Part shown: positions 1 to 9,909 of the stretch, piece after piece | Position numbering within the stretch: the first letter of the stretch is position 1 | How the letters are laid out: every line of letters begins with the position of its first letter | Assembly: GCA_003427395.1 (NCBI GenBank) | Contig: BFEA01000108.1 | Coordinates: forward strand, 3,018,932 to 3,046,601 | Reading direction: 5' to 3' | Origin: Chara braunii | Lineage: Eukaryota; Streptophyta; Charophyceae; Charales; Characeae | Length of the DNA stretch: 27,670 nucleotides | Program-made: the position numbers and the translations under genes | The notes under the pieces: model-generated | The model's database searches: none | What the model saw: the letters and a program-made list of their open reading frames with translations, nothing else | What the model was told of the DNA's origin: nothing

Positions 1-168
1 AGGTGATGGAGGTTGAAGAAGGGTTGGGGTGTCCGGCTATGGTGGATGGGTGTAGGTGATGGAGGTTGAAGAAGGGTTGAGGTGTCCGGCTATGGTGGGT
101 GGGTGTAGGTGATGGAGGTTGAAGAAGGGTTGGGGTGTCCAGCTATGGTGGATGGGTGTAGGTGATGG
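1..168. repeat. 53-bp tandem repeat, about 3.2 copies
   Basis: Three near-identical 53-bp units start at 1, 54 and 107, and a partial fourth starts at 160. Each begins AGGTGATGGAGGTTGAAGAA. Units differ by a few single-base changes. The array is probably cut by the left edge of the window, so the true copy number is unknown. No coding role is evident. Confidence 0.93.
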
Positions 169-336
169 CTCGCTTGTCTCGCGGTCCGCGACCGATCCTA
201 TTCTATCGCCCAACTCCTTACCCCTTATGTCTCCCTCGTAGGTTGTTGGTCTTGGCCGCACGTGCCCCTCCCCCTTGCCATGGTGGAGGCAGTCTTTTCA
301 GAACCATAGAATTTCCAAGAGAGGACGCAACAAGAA

Positions 337-1439
337 GTGACCCGTCAATACTTACTCAAGCATTTGGAGCAGCAGAATGGTAGTGGGCACGACACCCTAC
401 CCATGCACATGGAACAGCAAACTGACAATGTGAACGACATCCTACCCATGCATATAAAACAGCAAACTGACAATGTGAACAGCACCCTACCCGTGCACAT
501 AGAAGAACAAACTGACATTGTGAACAACATCCTACCCATGAACATAGAACAACAAACTGACAATGTGAACAGCATCCTACCCAAGCACCTAGTACAGCAA
601 ACTGACAATGTGAACAGTGCCCTAACCGTGCACATAGAACAGCAAACTGACAAAGTGAACAGCACCCTACCGCCGCACCTAGTACAACAATCAGACAATG
701 TAAACAACATCCTACCCATGCACCTAGTACAGTAAACAGACAATGTGAACACCACCCTACCCATGTACCTAGTACAGCAAACTGAGAATGTGAACAACAC
801 CCTACCCCCGCACCTAGTACAACAATCAGACAATGTCAACAACATCCTACCCATGCACCTAGTACGCCAAACAGACAATGTGAACAGCACCCTACCCCCG
901 CACCTAGCACGGCAATCAGACAATGTGAACAGCATCCTACCCATGCACCCAGTACAACAAACCGACAATGTGAACAGCACCATACCCCTGCACCTAGTAC
1001 AGCAAACTGACAATGTGAACAACACCCTACCCCTACACCTAGTACGACAAACAGACAATGTGAACAACAACCTACTCATGCAGCTAGTACAGCAAACAGG
1101 CAATGTGAACAGCAGCCTACCCATGCACCTAGTACGGCAAACAGACAATGTGAACAGCACCCTACCCCCGCACCTAGTACAGCAATCAGACAATGTGGAG
1201 AGCATCCTACCCATGCACCCAGTACAACAAACAGACAATGTGAACAACACCCTACCCCTGCACCTAGTACAACAAACTGACAATGTGAACAGATCCTACC
1301 CCTACACCTAGTACGGCAATCAGACAATGTGAACAACAGCGTACCCATGCACCTTGTACAACAGACAGACAATGTGAACAGCATCCTACTCATGCACCTA
1401 GTACAACAAACAGACAATGTGAACAGCACCCTACCCTAG
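337..1439 (+). pseudogene. possible 15-residue-repeat protein, broken (weak)
   Basis: In the plus frame starting at ATG 337, each 45-bp unit encodes about LPMHLVQQTDNVNSI. The frame is broken by TAA at 733-735, where other copies have CAA, and by a one-base deletion near 1291. If the deletion is allowed for, the frame ends at TAG 1437-1439, exactly where the array ends. Several unit differences are synonymous (CAG/CAA, GTG/GTC/GTA, ACT/ACA), which mildly favours past coding on this strand. The minus strand is also open across 345-1283 as a Cys-rich repeat, so the coding strand is unproven. No known domain is recognised. The array may simply be a non-coding satellite whose unit length preserves frame. 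Confidence 0.3.
352..1436. repeat. 45-bp tandem repeat, 24 copies
   Basis: Copies start every 45 bp from 352. The first (352-396) is degenerate, and 23 clearer copies follow from 397. A one-base deletion in the copy near 1291 shifts phase, and the array ends with a partial copy at 1431-1436. The most constant block is GACAATGTGAAC. Because 45 is a multiple of three, a frame open in one unit stays open across the array; this holds on both strands. Later copies tend to alternate between two variants, hinting at a 90-bp higher-order unit. Confidence 0.95.
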
Positions 1440-3430
1440 GGGAATGCTCCCCGAGGTACCCCGGGATGAAGCGCCCTACACACACTCGTCAGGGACAGCA
1501 TAAGGACAAGATTTGAAGTATCCTATGAACAGGACACGTCACCGGGGCATCCCGAAGTGAAGCGCCACTCATACATTCGTCAAGGTTGGTGAAAGCTCAA
1601 GATGGGAAGTGCCTAATCTACCGGAAAGTTCACAGAAGTAACCCAAGGTAAATCGCAACCCATACATTCATCAAGATCAGTGAAAACTCAAAATTTGAAA
1701 GCATCTAATCAAGGAGAAACCTCACGGAAGTTTGAAAAGGTGAATCGCAACACGTACAGGCACCCAAAACAGTGAAAACTCAGGATTGGAAGCATCTACC
1801 CAAGGGGACACACCACGGAAGTATCACCGAGTGAATCGCAACATGTACAAGCCCCTTCATCAGTGAAAATTCAAGATTGGTAGTATCTACTCAAGGGGAA
1901 ACATCACAGAAGTATCACCAAGTAAATTGCAACATGTACATGCACCTACATCAGTGAAAATTCAAGATTTGAAGCCTCTACTCAAGGGGAAACATCACGG
2001 AAGTATCACCAAGTGAATCGCCACATGTACAAGCACCTACAACAGTGAAAACTCAAGATTGAAAGCATTTACCCAAGGGGAAACATCACGGAAGTATCAC
2101 TAAGTGAATCGCAACATATACAAGCACCAACAACAGTGGAAACTCAAGATTGGGAGCATCTACCTAAGGGAGAAACATCACGGAAGTATCACCAAGTGAA
2201 TCGCAACATGTACAAGCACCAAAAACAGTGAAAACTCAAGATTGGTAGCATCTACTCAAGGGGGAAACATCACGGAAGTATCACCAAGTGAATTGCAACA
2301 TGCACAAGCACCAAAAACAGTGAAAACTCAAGATTGGTAGCATCGACACAAGGGGAAACATCATGGAAGTATCACCAAGTGAATCGCAACATGTACAAGC
2401 ACCTACAATAGTGAAAATTCAAGATTTCAAGCATCTACTCAACGGGAAACATCACGGAAGTATCACCAAGTGAATCGCAACATGTAGAAGCACCTACAAC
2501 AGTGAAAATTCAAGATTTGAAGCATCTACGCAAGGGGAAACATCACAGAAGTATCACCAAGTAAATCGCAACATGTACAAGCACCTACATCAGTGAAAAT
2601 TCAAGATTGGAAGCATCTACCCAAGGGGAAACATCATGGAAGTATCACCAAGTGAATCGCAACATGTACAAGCACCAACATCAGTAAAAATTCAAGATTG
2701 GAAGCATCTACCCAAGGGGAAACGTCACGGAAGTATCACCAAATGAATCGCAACATGTACAAGCACCTACAACAGTGAAAACTCTAGATTGGNCATGTAC
2801 AAGCACCTACAACAGTGAAAACTCTAGATTGGAAGCATCTACCCAAGGGGAAACATCACGGAAGTATCACCAAGTGAATCGCAACATGAACATGCACCTA
2901 CAACAATGAAAACTCAAGATTGGAAGAATCTACCCAAGGGGAAACATCACGGAAGTATCACCAAGTGAATCACAACATGTATAAGCGCCTACATCAGTGA
3001 AAATTCAAGATTTGAAACATCTACTTAAGGGCAAATATCACGGAAGTATCACCAAGTGAATCGCAACATGTACAAGCACCTTCATCAGTGAAAATTCAAG
3101 ATTGGACGCATCTTCTCAAGTGGAAACATCACAGAAGTATCACCAAGTGAATCGCAACATGTACAAGCACCTATATCAGTAAAAATTTAAGGTTGGAAGC
3201 ATTTACCCAAGGGGAAACATCACGGAAGTATCACCAAGTGAATCGCAACATGTACAAGCACCTACATCAGTAAAAATTCAAGATTGGAAGCATCTACCTA
3301 AGGGAAAACATCACGGAAGTATCACCAAGTGAATCGCAACATGTACAAGCACCTACAACAGTGAAAACTCAAGATTGGAAGCATTTACCCAAGGGAAAAC
3401 ATCACGGGAGTATCACCAAGTGAATAGCAA
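1440..3430. repeat. about 91-bp satellite array, about 21 copies
   Basis: Units of 91-92 bp recur with landmarks AAGTATCACCAAGTGAATC, CAACATGTACAAGCACCTAC and CAAGGGGAAACATCACGG. Landmark positions such as 2001, 2092, 2184, 2276 and 2367 give the period. The copies at 1440-1800 are strongly diverged and those from 1900 on are much more uniform, the usual pattern of an array edge. The unit length is not a multiple of three and no frame stays open, so it is not coding. The same satellite reappears at 27506-27670 in the same orientation. Confidence 0.95.
2754..2832. other. assembly join: N with duplicated flanks
   Basis: A single N at 2793 is flanked by two identical 39-bp stretches (2754-2792 and 2794-2832), each starting CATGTACAAGCACC and ending CTCTAGATTGG. 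Exactly duplicated flanks around one N are what an unmerged contig overlap produces. The array length here should not be trusted. Confidence 0.85.
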
Positions 3431-3439
3431 CATGTACCT

Positions 3440-3610
3440 CAATTTTGACAAGAAGGAGGAGGATGGAAGAGTGGGAGTGAAAGAAAGAAAAGAACAAGAA
3501 GAGGAAGAGGGAGAAGAGTAAGAAGAAAAAGAAGAAGAAGAAGAAGAGGAAGAAGGAGAAGAAGAATGAGAAAGGAGGAGAGGAGGAAGAAGGAGAGGGA
3601 GACCTCCCTC
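3440..3610. repeat. purine-rich low-complexity tract
   Basis: The plus strand is almost purely A and G, with many GAA, GAG and AGG triplets, directly after the satellite ends. The minus strand gives a Ser-rich open frame here (3413-3622), which is a composition artefact. It could form unusual DNA structure. No gene is supported. Confidence 0.85.
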
Positions 3611-4570
3611 CTTTTCACTCACCTCTTGCTGGTCTCTAGGCAGTGGAGCCCCAATGTTTGGTTCTAGCCTCCTGAGTGTGACTTCTCTTCCCTCCCACGT
3701 TCTCTCCTCCTTCCCTCACTTCTCTTTCTTAGCTATGGCCGGCTCCTAGCTTAAGGTTGTGGAGTCCTCCCCTCTAAGAGGGCTAAGGGGACCCCTGTCT
3801 CAGCCTCTCCTCCTACCTCACAGCCTGAGGGCTATGGCAGATCACTCTCCTTGCTCCCTCCCAGCCTCTAGATCTCCTTCCTTAGTCCTACCACCATAGT
3901 CAGGCTACAGGCTAGCTTTGGCCCTCACTCCCTTGCTTCTCTCCCACTTGGACTCTCTCCAGGACTCATTTGGGCAGCATGGGCACCTCTCATGCTCAAA
4001 TGAGAGTGGCGGCCTACACCTCNAGCTTATNTAGGCTGGAACAGGTGCACCGCCCAACCTCTAGGCTCCTCTAAGTGCCTCTAGGTGGCGGGAGGTACCC
4101 CAAAGGCCAAATTTTCGGTTTTGGCCTACCAGGAGGTACCTGGGCCTCATTTTGGCGAGGTACATGCAGTCCGAGAGGCCGGTACCTCCTCGGACNACCC
4201 GTTGGCCTACCCCGGCCTCTTCTTACTTCAAAAAGTGCTGCCTTNTGGGGTACCCATCCCCAAAATGCAGCCTTCACTGAGAATTGAGGGNCTAGAGGNC
4301 CATTTTTCATCTTTTTCTTAGTCTAGGCCTCTTTTGAGTAGGCCGTTGCATTTTCCAAGTGGCGGCTCCAATCTCAGCCTTGGATTTGGCTGAGATCCAT
4401 GGTCCTCATCATTTCGAGCCACTCCCAAGCTCCCCTTGCCCCAAATTTGAGCCTTTGTTTCAATTTTCAATTTTTTTGATCTACCTGGCCCAAATCTTGG
4501 GCCAAATTCGCAGTTTTGTCTTGTTCCTCCTCTTGTTTTTCCTCCAATTTGCTGCCAACTCATTCCGGAG
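3611..4570. other. no gene seen; pyrimidine-rich, N-containing
   Basis: This stretch has no convincing ORF, RNA gene or element signature. Single Ns lie at 4023, 4031, 4196, 4245, 4291 and 4299, a local cluster of uncertain bases. Short words such as GGTACC and GGCCT recur between 4090 and 4230. CTCATTTG and CAAATGAG around 3970-4005 form a short imperfect inverted repeat. Confidence 0.6.
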
Positions 4571-4606
4571 CTAGCCGTTTTGTGTCAGCCCACAAAAAAC
4601 GGCTAG
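4571..4606. repeat. hairpin, 14-bp stem with a 2-nt bulge
   Basis: CTAGCCGTTTTGTG pairs with CACAAAAAACGGCTAG across a 6-nt loop, with two extra A residues on the right arm. It is the first of three strong inverted repeats within 240 bp. Confidence 0.8.
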
Positions 4607-4707
4607 ATTTCCTCCTCCGCAAGATCAGATCTCAGATCTAAGACCCAAAAATTAGCCGGCCAACTCACATCAGCATTTTTTCTTATTTTTGTTGTTTTAA
4701 TTCAGAT

Positions 4708-4746
4708 ATTGCAGAGATAATGCCCCAAGGGCCTTATCTCTGCAAT
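4708..4746. repeat. perfect 13-bp inverted repeat with 13-nt loop
   Basis: ATTGCAGAGATAA at 4708-4720 is the exact reverse complement of TTATCTCTGCAAT at 4734-4746. The loop holds a further short stem, GCCC-CAA-GGGC. Confidence 0.9.
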
Positions 4747-4772
4747 CCCGACTGCACTCCTAAGATCTAGGA

Positions 4773-4805
4773 GGGATGAGGTCATCATTGGGACATGCTC
4801 ATCCC
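4773..4805. repeat. 8-bp inverted repeat with 17-nt loop
   Basis: GGGATGAG (4773-4780) pairs with CTCATCCC (4798-4805). It is preceded by the near-palindrome CCTAAGATCTAGG and sits only 27 bp from the previous hairpin. Confidence 0.7.
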
Positions 4806-5640
4806 TACTGCTGCAGTCCCAACCTGGCGGCACTTTTTCCTCCACTCCTTCCTCCTCCTTTGTCTCATTCTCCCCCTTTTCTCTCCCCTCTTTCTCTCAT
4901 TACTGTTGGGACAAGTGTCCAACAACTATTTCTTCTCTTTCTGGCTGTTGGACATTTTCCAAGGTCTGATTTTGCAGCCGGCATATGGCCGTTACACCCC
5001 GGACTGCAGTAATGGCACCCCCAAGATCCAAGGGGGCTCCTTTTTGCTGCCGCCGCCTCCAGTTTCGATACCCTCTTGCTCCGATTTTCTCCGGCCAGCT
5101 TTTTCTCCACGTGGAGCCCTTGGTACTCTGTTTTTCTTGGCCTGGCTGGTCCGGAATAACCCGGACTGCTGGTCGGCGCCCTCATTACTACTATCCCCTC
5201 CTCTTTTTCCTCTCGGCACCTCCTGTCGGCGCTTGCCGCGGCGACACTTATCCTTTTCATCCGGACCCGTGGCCCGGAAGGTCCCGTCCACCTGATGTTA
5301 TGTTATTTTATTTTTATTGTTGTCTTTGCATCTGATCTAGGCCCCCCCCCTTGGGTTGCCCCAAGTGTTCTCCGTTTTTCCCATCAAATGTCCGTCTCCC
5401 TCACTCCGTTGACAATTTCTGTCAGCGCCCGACTTCCCCTCCTTTTCCTACTGCTTCTAGTCCCTCCCCTTCGTCCGGCGTCACCCCAGGTGACGACCCG
5501 GTCGCGTGTGTCCCTCTCTCGGCCGGTTGCCAACTATCCTGCTGACGGTCCCGACCTTCGGCCCCCGTCCGCGGCTCCTGATGCTTTTATCCCATCGATA
5601 CCTACCCTACTAGCGGTTCCGCTGGCGCCGCCATCCTGCT
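4806..5640. other. no gene seen; C/T-rich non-coding stretch
   Basis: The plus strand is strongly pyrimidine-rich, giving long Pro/Leu/Ser-rich open frames such as 5295-6131 with no domain, and Arg-rich mirror frames on the minus strand. A C9 run lies at about 5341-5350. I see no promoter, RNA gene or conserved motif. Confidence 0.55.
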
Positions 5641-5650
5641 TAGGCCCACA

Positions 5651-5855
5651 TCGTTCCCGGCACTTTGGTCCGCCCGCGCTTCGTCTTTCCCTTGGTCTTA
5701 TGTGGTTCCTGGTACTTCGCTCTGCTGATACCACACCGTTCTTCGGTCCCGCGTGGTCCCTGGCACCTAGTCCTGCCGATACCGCACTTCTTCTTAGTCT
5801 TGGTGGTCCAAGGCAATTTGTTCCGCTTATACCATGTCTTCCTTCGGTGCTCCTG
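5651..5855. repeat. degenerate 51-bp tandem repeat, 4 copies
   Basis: A block like TGGTCCCTGGCAC recurs at about 5651, 5703, 5754 and 5804, with a shared downstream part around CTGCCGATACC. Spacing is 50-52 bp. The minus strand shows a matching repeated peptide, because 51 is a multiple of three. Confidence 0.7.
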
Positions 5856-6127
5856 ACGTCGTTCCACCTTACGGCGATCTCTGCTCCCTGCTCCTATCAC
5901 GTCCCGCACGCTGTTCTGCTCCGGGTGTTGGTTCCTGCCTGTCCTACGGTCTCCTTCGCCCCCCTGCCGTCATGTCACGCCAGCGCCTTGCGCCCTGTCC
6001 CTTCCGACTTTCTCCCTTCGCTCGCTGCGCACCTCTTACGTTGTTACCAACTTCCCGGCGGCCCTCCTCCGTCCTTGGGGAGAGTGTCGCCCTTGCTATT
6101 CTCTTTCAGTCCTTCGCTGCCTCTTAC

Positions 6128-6355
6128 TTAGACAATTCCTTTTTCTAGTTTGGCGGTCCTGACGACTCCGGTCAGCCTATAGCCTCTTACTATATGTGCG
6201 AATGCTTTCGATCTTTTCAACATTCCTGCCTCCGGTTTTCTCTGTCGTGCACAAATTGGCCATATACAGTCTCTCGAGTGACGAGAAGTCATTCGGGACT
6301 CACCAGTCCCGACATATTCCCCCCACTCATTCGCGATGTCCTCATCACGCACCAA
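6128..6355 (-). mobile_element. retrotransposon 3'-end junction: polypurine tract and probable LTR start
   Basis: On the minus strand a peptide ending RDEDIANEWGEYVG runs into GAGTGGGGGGAA (6319-6330), a typical polypurine tract. TGTCGGGACTGG follows at 6314-6303 and would be the start of a 3' LTR. The layout of coding end, G-rich tract and TG is the usual 3' end of Ty3/gypsy elements. The open frame continues 60 more codons into the presumed LTR. The pol sequence that should precede it is not recognisable, so this is a fragment. The far LTR end was not found. Confidence 0.45.
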
Positions 6356-6521
6356 TCCATGGTCAGTAGGAATTTTGGAGTGATAGACAGATAGGGAAGA
6401 GAGGCGGGGTGGGATGGGTAGTTAGCTTGCCAGGGTTCTTTTTGTCTTTCTCACTCTTTTCTCGGGTCCTTCTTTAAGTTTCCGCCCTTGGGGCGGGGGA
6501 GGGCATGGAGGGGTCAAGGTT

Positions 6522-6902
6522 TTATTTCGGGTTTCCTTTGAATTGCGTAACGTCCCCAAGGTCAATAATGTCTTTGTAACGAGCACGTGACTCTCTCTGT
6601 GCATCAACGTCCGTCTCACAGCTGTATCTCTTTCTCACTGGAACTCCCGAATACCCGAGAGCTTCCCACCAACCTCCGGTGTCGTCCCACAAAAGAGAGG
6701 AAGACGAGCCCATCACCTTCCCCAGGGGCCGTGGTAAGAGGAAGATTTTGGCGGCGAATGTCACAAGAATCATTTGCCATGGCTTTCTCCAGGTGCGAGC
6801 TAGCAACACATCAAGGGGCCTAAGCAGCTTGATGTCTCTTTTCCTTATCAAGTTGACTAGCATCGCCGCTTGGAAGGGTCTGACCACAGACATGCCCTGC
6901 AA
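6522..6902 (-). CDS. unrecognised ORF, 126 aa (doubtful)
   Basis: An open frame on the minus strand starts at an ATG at 6902 and ends at a stop at 6522. Its start is MQGMSVVRPFQAAMLVN, the middle is Leu/Arg-rich, and the end is DLGDVTQFKGNPK. I recognise no domain, signal peptide or membrane segment. It lies between two retrotransposon 3'-end junctions and may be a remnant of element sequence or a chance frame. Overlapping plus-strand frames of similar length show that open frames are common here by chance. Confidence 0.2.
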   Translation of the reverse strand: MQGMSVVRPFQAAMLVNLIRKRDIKLLRPLDVLLARTWRKPWQMILVTFAAKIFLLPRPLGKVMGSSSSLLWDDTGGWWEALGYSGVPVRKRYSCETDVDAQRESRARYKDIIDLGDVTQFKGNPK

Positions 6903-7345
6903 CTAATCTTTCATTGTACGTTATTTCTCGCTCTCGACAATGTCTTGAAGGCTGCATTCGTAATCTCAAATCTGTCTTCCCATTTCATTGAGAAAACATT
7001 CGCGAGCAAAAATCATTTTGGCTTTGTCTCATTCATTACTCTTAGGACATCCACTCATTTTCAATACAATTTTTCCTCTCCCCCGAAGCTCAGACATAGC
7101 CAGATCCACATGCATCCTTCCCGGGTCATTCCTCCCGGCCTTTCTCAGGTCCTGCCAATTCCGCATGCATATCATCCTCTGCTTTTTCTTACCCTTTACT
7201 TAATTGACTCTCCCTGTGCATTGCTTGGCTCACCCCTCAGCCACTTCTCATCTTTTCGAGCTTATACAAGCCAATTACACAGCCAACTATCAGTCTGCCA
7301 ACTCCTGTCCTGGGTCTATGCAGAATCCATCACACCACCCCTTTC
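6903..7345. other. no gene seen
   Basis: Moderately pyrimidine-rich sequence with overlapping chance frames on the plus strand and no recognisable domain. It probably belongs to decayed LTR or untranslated element sequence, because it lies between the two 3'-end junctions. Confidence 0.5.
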
Positions 7346-7560
7346 TTTCCTGGCTATCTTGCCAAACCATTTTCTCAAGTTTATAGCATGTCACTTACTC
7401 GAGTCTTTTCTGCTCTGGCGTCTTGCCAGACCCCCTTTTCTCAGGCCCATATAGAGTCAATTACAATCTTTTTCTGTTCCCACCATCTTGACAGGTCCCT
7501 TTTTCCCAAGACCAATGCAAACTTAATTACAAGTCTTATTTTCATGCGTATTCATTGGTA
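7346..7560. repeat. degenerate 64-65-bp tandem repeat, about 3 copies
   Basis: The word TCTTGCCA or TCTTGACA recurs at 7357, 7421 and 7486. Each copy is followed by a CCCTTTTTCTCA-like block and then TCAATTAC-like sequence. Copies are diverged. The repeat lies within the presumed LTR that begins near 7569 on the minus strand. Confidence 0.6.
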
Positions 7561-7563
7561 GAC

Positions 7564-7610
7564 GGCACACCTTCCCCCCACTCAAAACGCGATGTCCCCA
7601 TCGCGCGACT
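7564..7610 (-). mobile_element. second retrotransposon 3'-end junction
   Basis: The minus strand reads GCGATGGGGACATCGCG, then TTTTGAGTGGGGGGAAGG (polypurine tract, about 7570-7586), then TGTGCCGTCTACC (7569 downward), a candidate LTR start. It matches the junction near 6320 over GGACATCGCG and GAGTGGGGGGAA, and its translated end RDGDIAF resembles RDEDIANEW there. What follows differs, so the two junctions are related, not simple copies. It might be the 3' end of the main element at 9910-21277, but that would need about 2.3 kb of 3' non-coding sequence. Confidence 0.45.
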
Positions 7611-8700
7611 AGTTCTCACTCGGAGGTACGCAGACCTTTGGCCCATCAACCGCAAGTCAAGGACATAAACCCATCCGCTTCACAAAAGGAAGAGTGATCA
7701 GTTCTTCCCCAGCGGACGACGCCTCATCCTTTTACCCGATCCGACCTCTCTTATCCTACGTGGCGAGCACCAATACCAAGGTTCCTCCTCGCGTCTGCTA
7801 GGCAGGTCCAATCCAAGCCTCTCAGGGTCTCGTCTAGCCGTAAGAGCGTTCCTCGCAAATCGTTCCTCCCGAGTGGTGATTTTCTGGATTCCGGCCTCTT
7901 CCTTTCAAGAGAGTCGGGATTCTCGAGCAGTCCGCGAGTGCAGTTACGAAGACCTCACAATTAGTCCCGAAACGGTTGTAATGTTCCGGCAGGGCAGTGT
8001 CAATGCCCCGTGGTGGTGGCGGACTCCACCCGGTACCTCGTCGGCCTCTCCCCTTTGACAGTGCCGCCCAACTTAGTGCGGGCAGCCGTGGTCCGACCCA
8101 GACGGCAATGCCACCCCTCTATGACATGGCGTGTGGTTGGAGAGTAGCAGAATAGACTAGGTGAGAATGACTTTCCTGCCCATTTGGCTTTCTCGCCCTT
8201 TGACGTTTAGGCATTCAGCAGGAGGCGCAGTTGGAACTCCCCGACTAGAGCTCATTGTCGGCGGTGGTTCCGGACGTCCCGCACCAATCCAAGTGGTAGG
8301 TGCCTTAGTCCTTTAACCCTCACCCTCTCGAAGAGGAACGGGTCGCGCTGAAACTTTTTCCCTCAAAGGGATAGAGGTCTTGAGGTCGTGGTGCATGCAC
8401 CGGTATCCCCCTCTTGCTGAGGCCAAAGACTATAAAAAAGAAAAATTTCATTTCAAGGCTCTTTCCAAATTCATTTCAGGTCGCCTAGGGTCCCCTGTTT
8501 ATGCAATGCAATTTCCAATTCTCACTCCAATTCCAATGCTCAATCTCAGTCCAATGCTCAATGCAATATCTCTTCCAATGTCTTTTCCAATGCCCCGCAC
8601 TTTCCAATATCTTTTCAGAGGCTCAGCTCTTCCAATGTCATGCATCTCAAGCAACCATGCAAGGGGACCCCAGTGTCAATTCCAAAGAATGACCCTTGTC
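7611..8700. other. no gene seen; CCAATG-like words near 8510-8640
   Basis: No convincing ORF. From about 8505 to 8640 the words TTCCAATG, CCAATGCTCAATG and similar recur irregularly, suggesting a very degenerate short repeat. The stretch 7980-8110 is GC-rich, with repeated GGCAATGCC-like words. Confidence 0.5.
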
Positions 8701-8710
8701 AAGGGCCATT

Positions 8711-8905
8711 CCGAACAACCTGGTTAGAGTCGTTCTTTCCAATTCCAAATCGAACAGCCTGGTTAGGGTCATTCTTATATACCGCAATCGGACAGCCTGA
8801 TTAGGACCATCCTTATCCATTTCAATTGGACAGCCTGGTTAGGGTCGTCCTTATAAATTTCAATTGGACAACCTGGTTAGGGCCATCCTTGTCCATTTCA
8901 ATGTT
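8711..8905. repeat. 38-bp tandem repeat, 5 copies
   Basis: The block ACAGCCTGGTTAGGG recurs with TGG/TGA anchors at 8721, 8760, 8798, 8836 and 8874, giving 38-39-bp spacing. Each block is followed by a TCCTTATCCATTTCAATTGG-like stretch. Copies are about 80-90% alike by eye. Confidence 0.88.
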
Positions 8906-9909
8906 AGCGTCCGAGGCGGTGGGCCTCGAGAACACGGATCCGATCTCGTCTCGGGGGTTAGAGGGCGGCCATCGTTTTGGGTTTTTACGCATGCTTCTTC
9001 CTTTTCCTCATGTCTTTTGTCATTCTTACCTCCATCCATACATCCGACTTAGCGTCTAGTACTCAAGTTGAGGCTCGCGTCCCCAAGCAGCACTAGCCCG
9101 CCCGACCGTTCAACCATTGCAAGGGGTGTTGCATCATTTCAATGTTTCCCTGTCACCTTTCTGACTCCTCATATGCTTCTCAATGCTCTGGGATTGCCTG
9201 GGGTAGGTTGGATTAGGTTCCTAGGGGAGAGGGTGCCTTTCTACCTATAGGTCCCCTCACCTCTCACAAGGACCCATGCCACGGCTCATTCAATCATGGA
9301 TGCACAACTCAAAAAGAAAGACTTTTGCCCTGAATGTTCCTTCCAACGTTCCAAAAGTTCACATGCCCCTGCCCACCTCCTCGAGACAACGTCAATCAAC
9401 CCCCAATCCCTTTCTTTCTACCGAAAAAAAACTCATACTTTCCAAACGGAGCAAATACTTATACAAAGTAACCTTGATCACCCACCCTCTACTAACTTTC
9501 TTAATCCCAAAAAGTAGTTTCCTTACAGTCTTTAGATGGAAAAATAAAGAGACAGAGTTCGAATGCAAAGCCCTCATGCCTTTTCCTTGAAGGTGCAACC
9601 GTTTGTACGAAGTAGCACTAACAACCCAGTCCTTAGTCACTTTGGGCTTAGAAAATTCAAAAGAGTTTCAATGCGAAATCCAAAATGGCAGCTCTGACTG
9701 CCCCGGAACCAAACCCTTCCACAAAGATAGAGACTGTTGTGCCTCTATCGTCCAGGTGGCCTGCGTTGAGCCTCCCTCCTTGCGTGATTCTCTCCTTCCT
9801 GCTTCATTTGTCTCTTTATGGCTTGGAATTGGAGGAGCGTCTATTCTGTGAAGAACGTTGTTGGGGATAGATCCTCTCCCCTACCCAGCTTTTCCCTTGC
9901 CTTCATAAT
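8906..9909. other. no gene seen; 3' flank of the main element
   Basis: No convincing ORF. Two diverged copies of a block about 110-140 bp long appear at about 9457-9570 and 9601-9690, sharing ACAAAGTA/ACGAAGTA, ACCCA, ACTTT and AGAGTTCGAATGC/AGAGTTTCAATGC. On the minus strand a purine-rich run at about 9870-9900, downstream of the accessory ORF, could serve as a polypurine tract. No LTR pair could be recognised by eye. Confidence 0.45.

Noticed and set aside
345-1283. 312-residue Cys-rich minus-strand protein over the 45-bp repeat
   Set aside because: It is the mirror of a frame-preserving repeat. No start context, signal peptide or non-repeat domain supports it, and synonymous unit differences slightly favour the other strand.
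1440-3430. CRISPR-like array
   Set aside because: The whole 91-bp unit repeats with no unique spacers between constant parts, no cas genes are present, and the context is eukaryotic retroelement DNA.
3413-3622. Ser-rich minus-strand ORF
   Set aside because: It is a translation of the purine tract; low complexity only.
5295-6131. 278-residue plus-strand ORF
   Set aside because: Pro/Leu/Ser-rich composition follows from pyrimidine-rich DNA and a 51-bp repeat; there is no domain, and Arg-rich mirror frames exist on the other strand.
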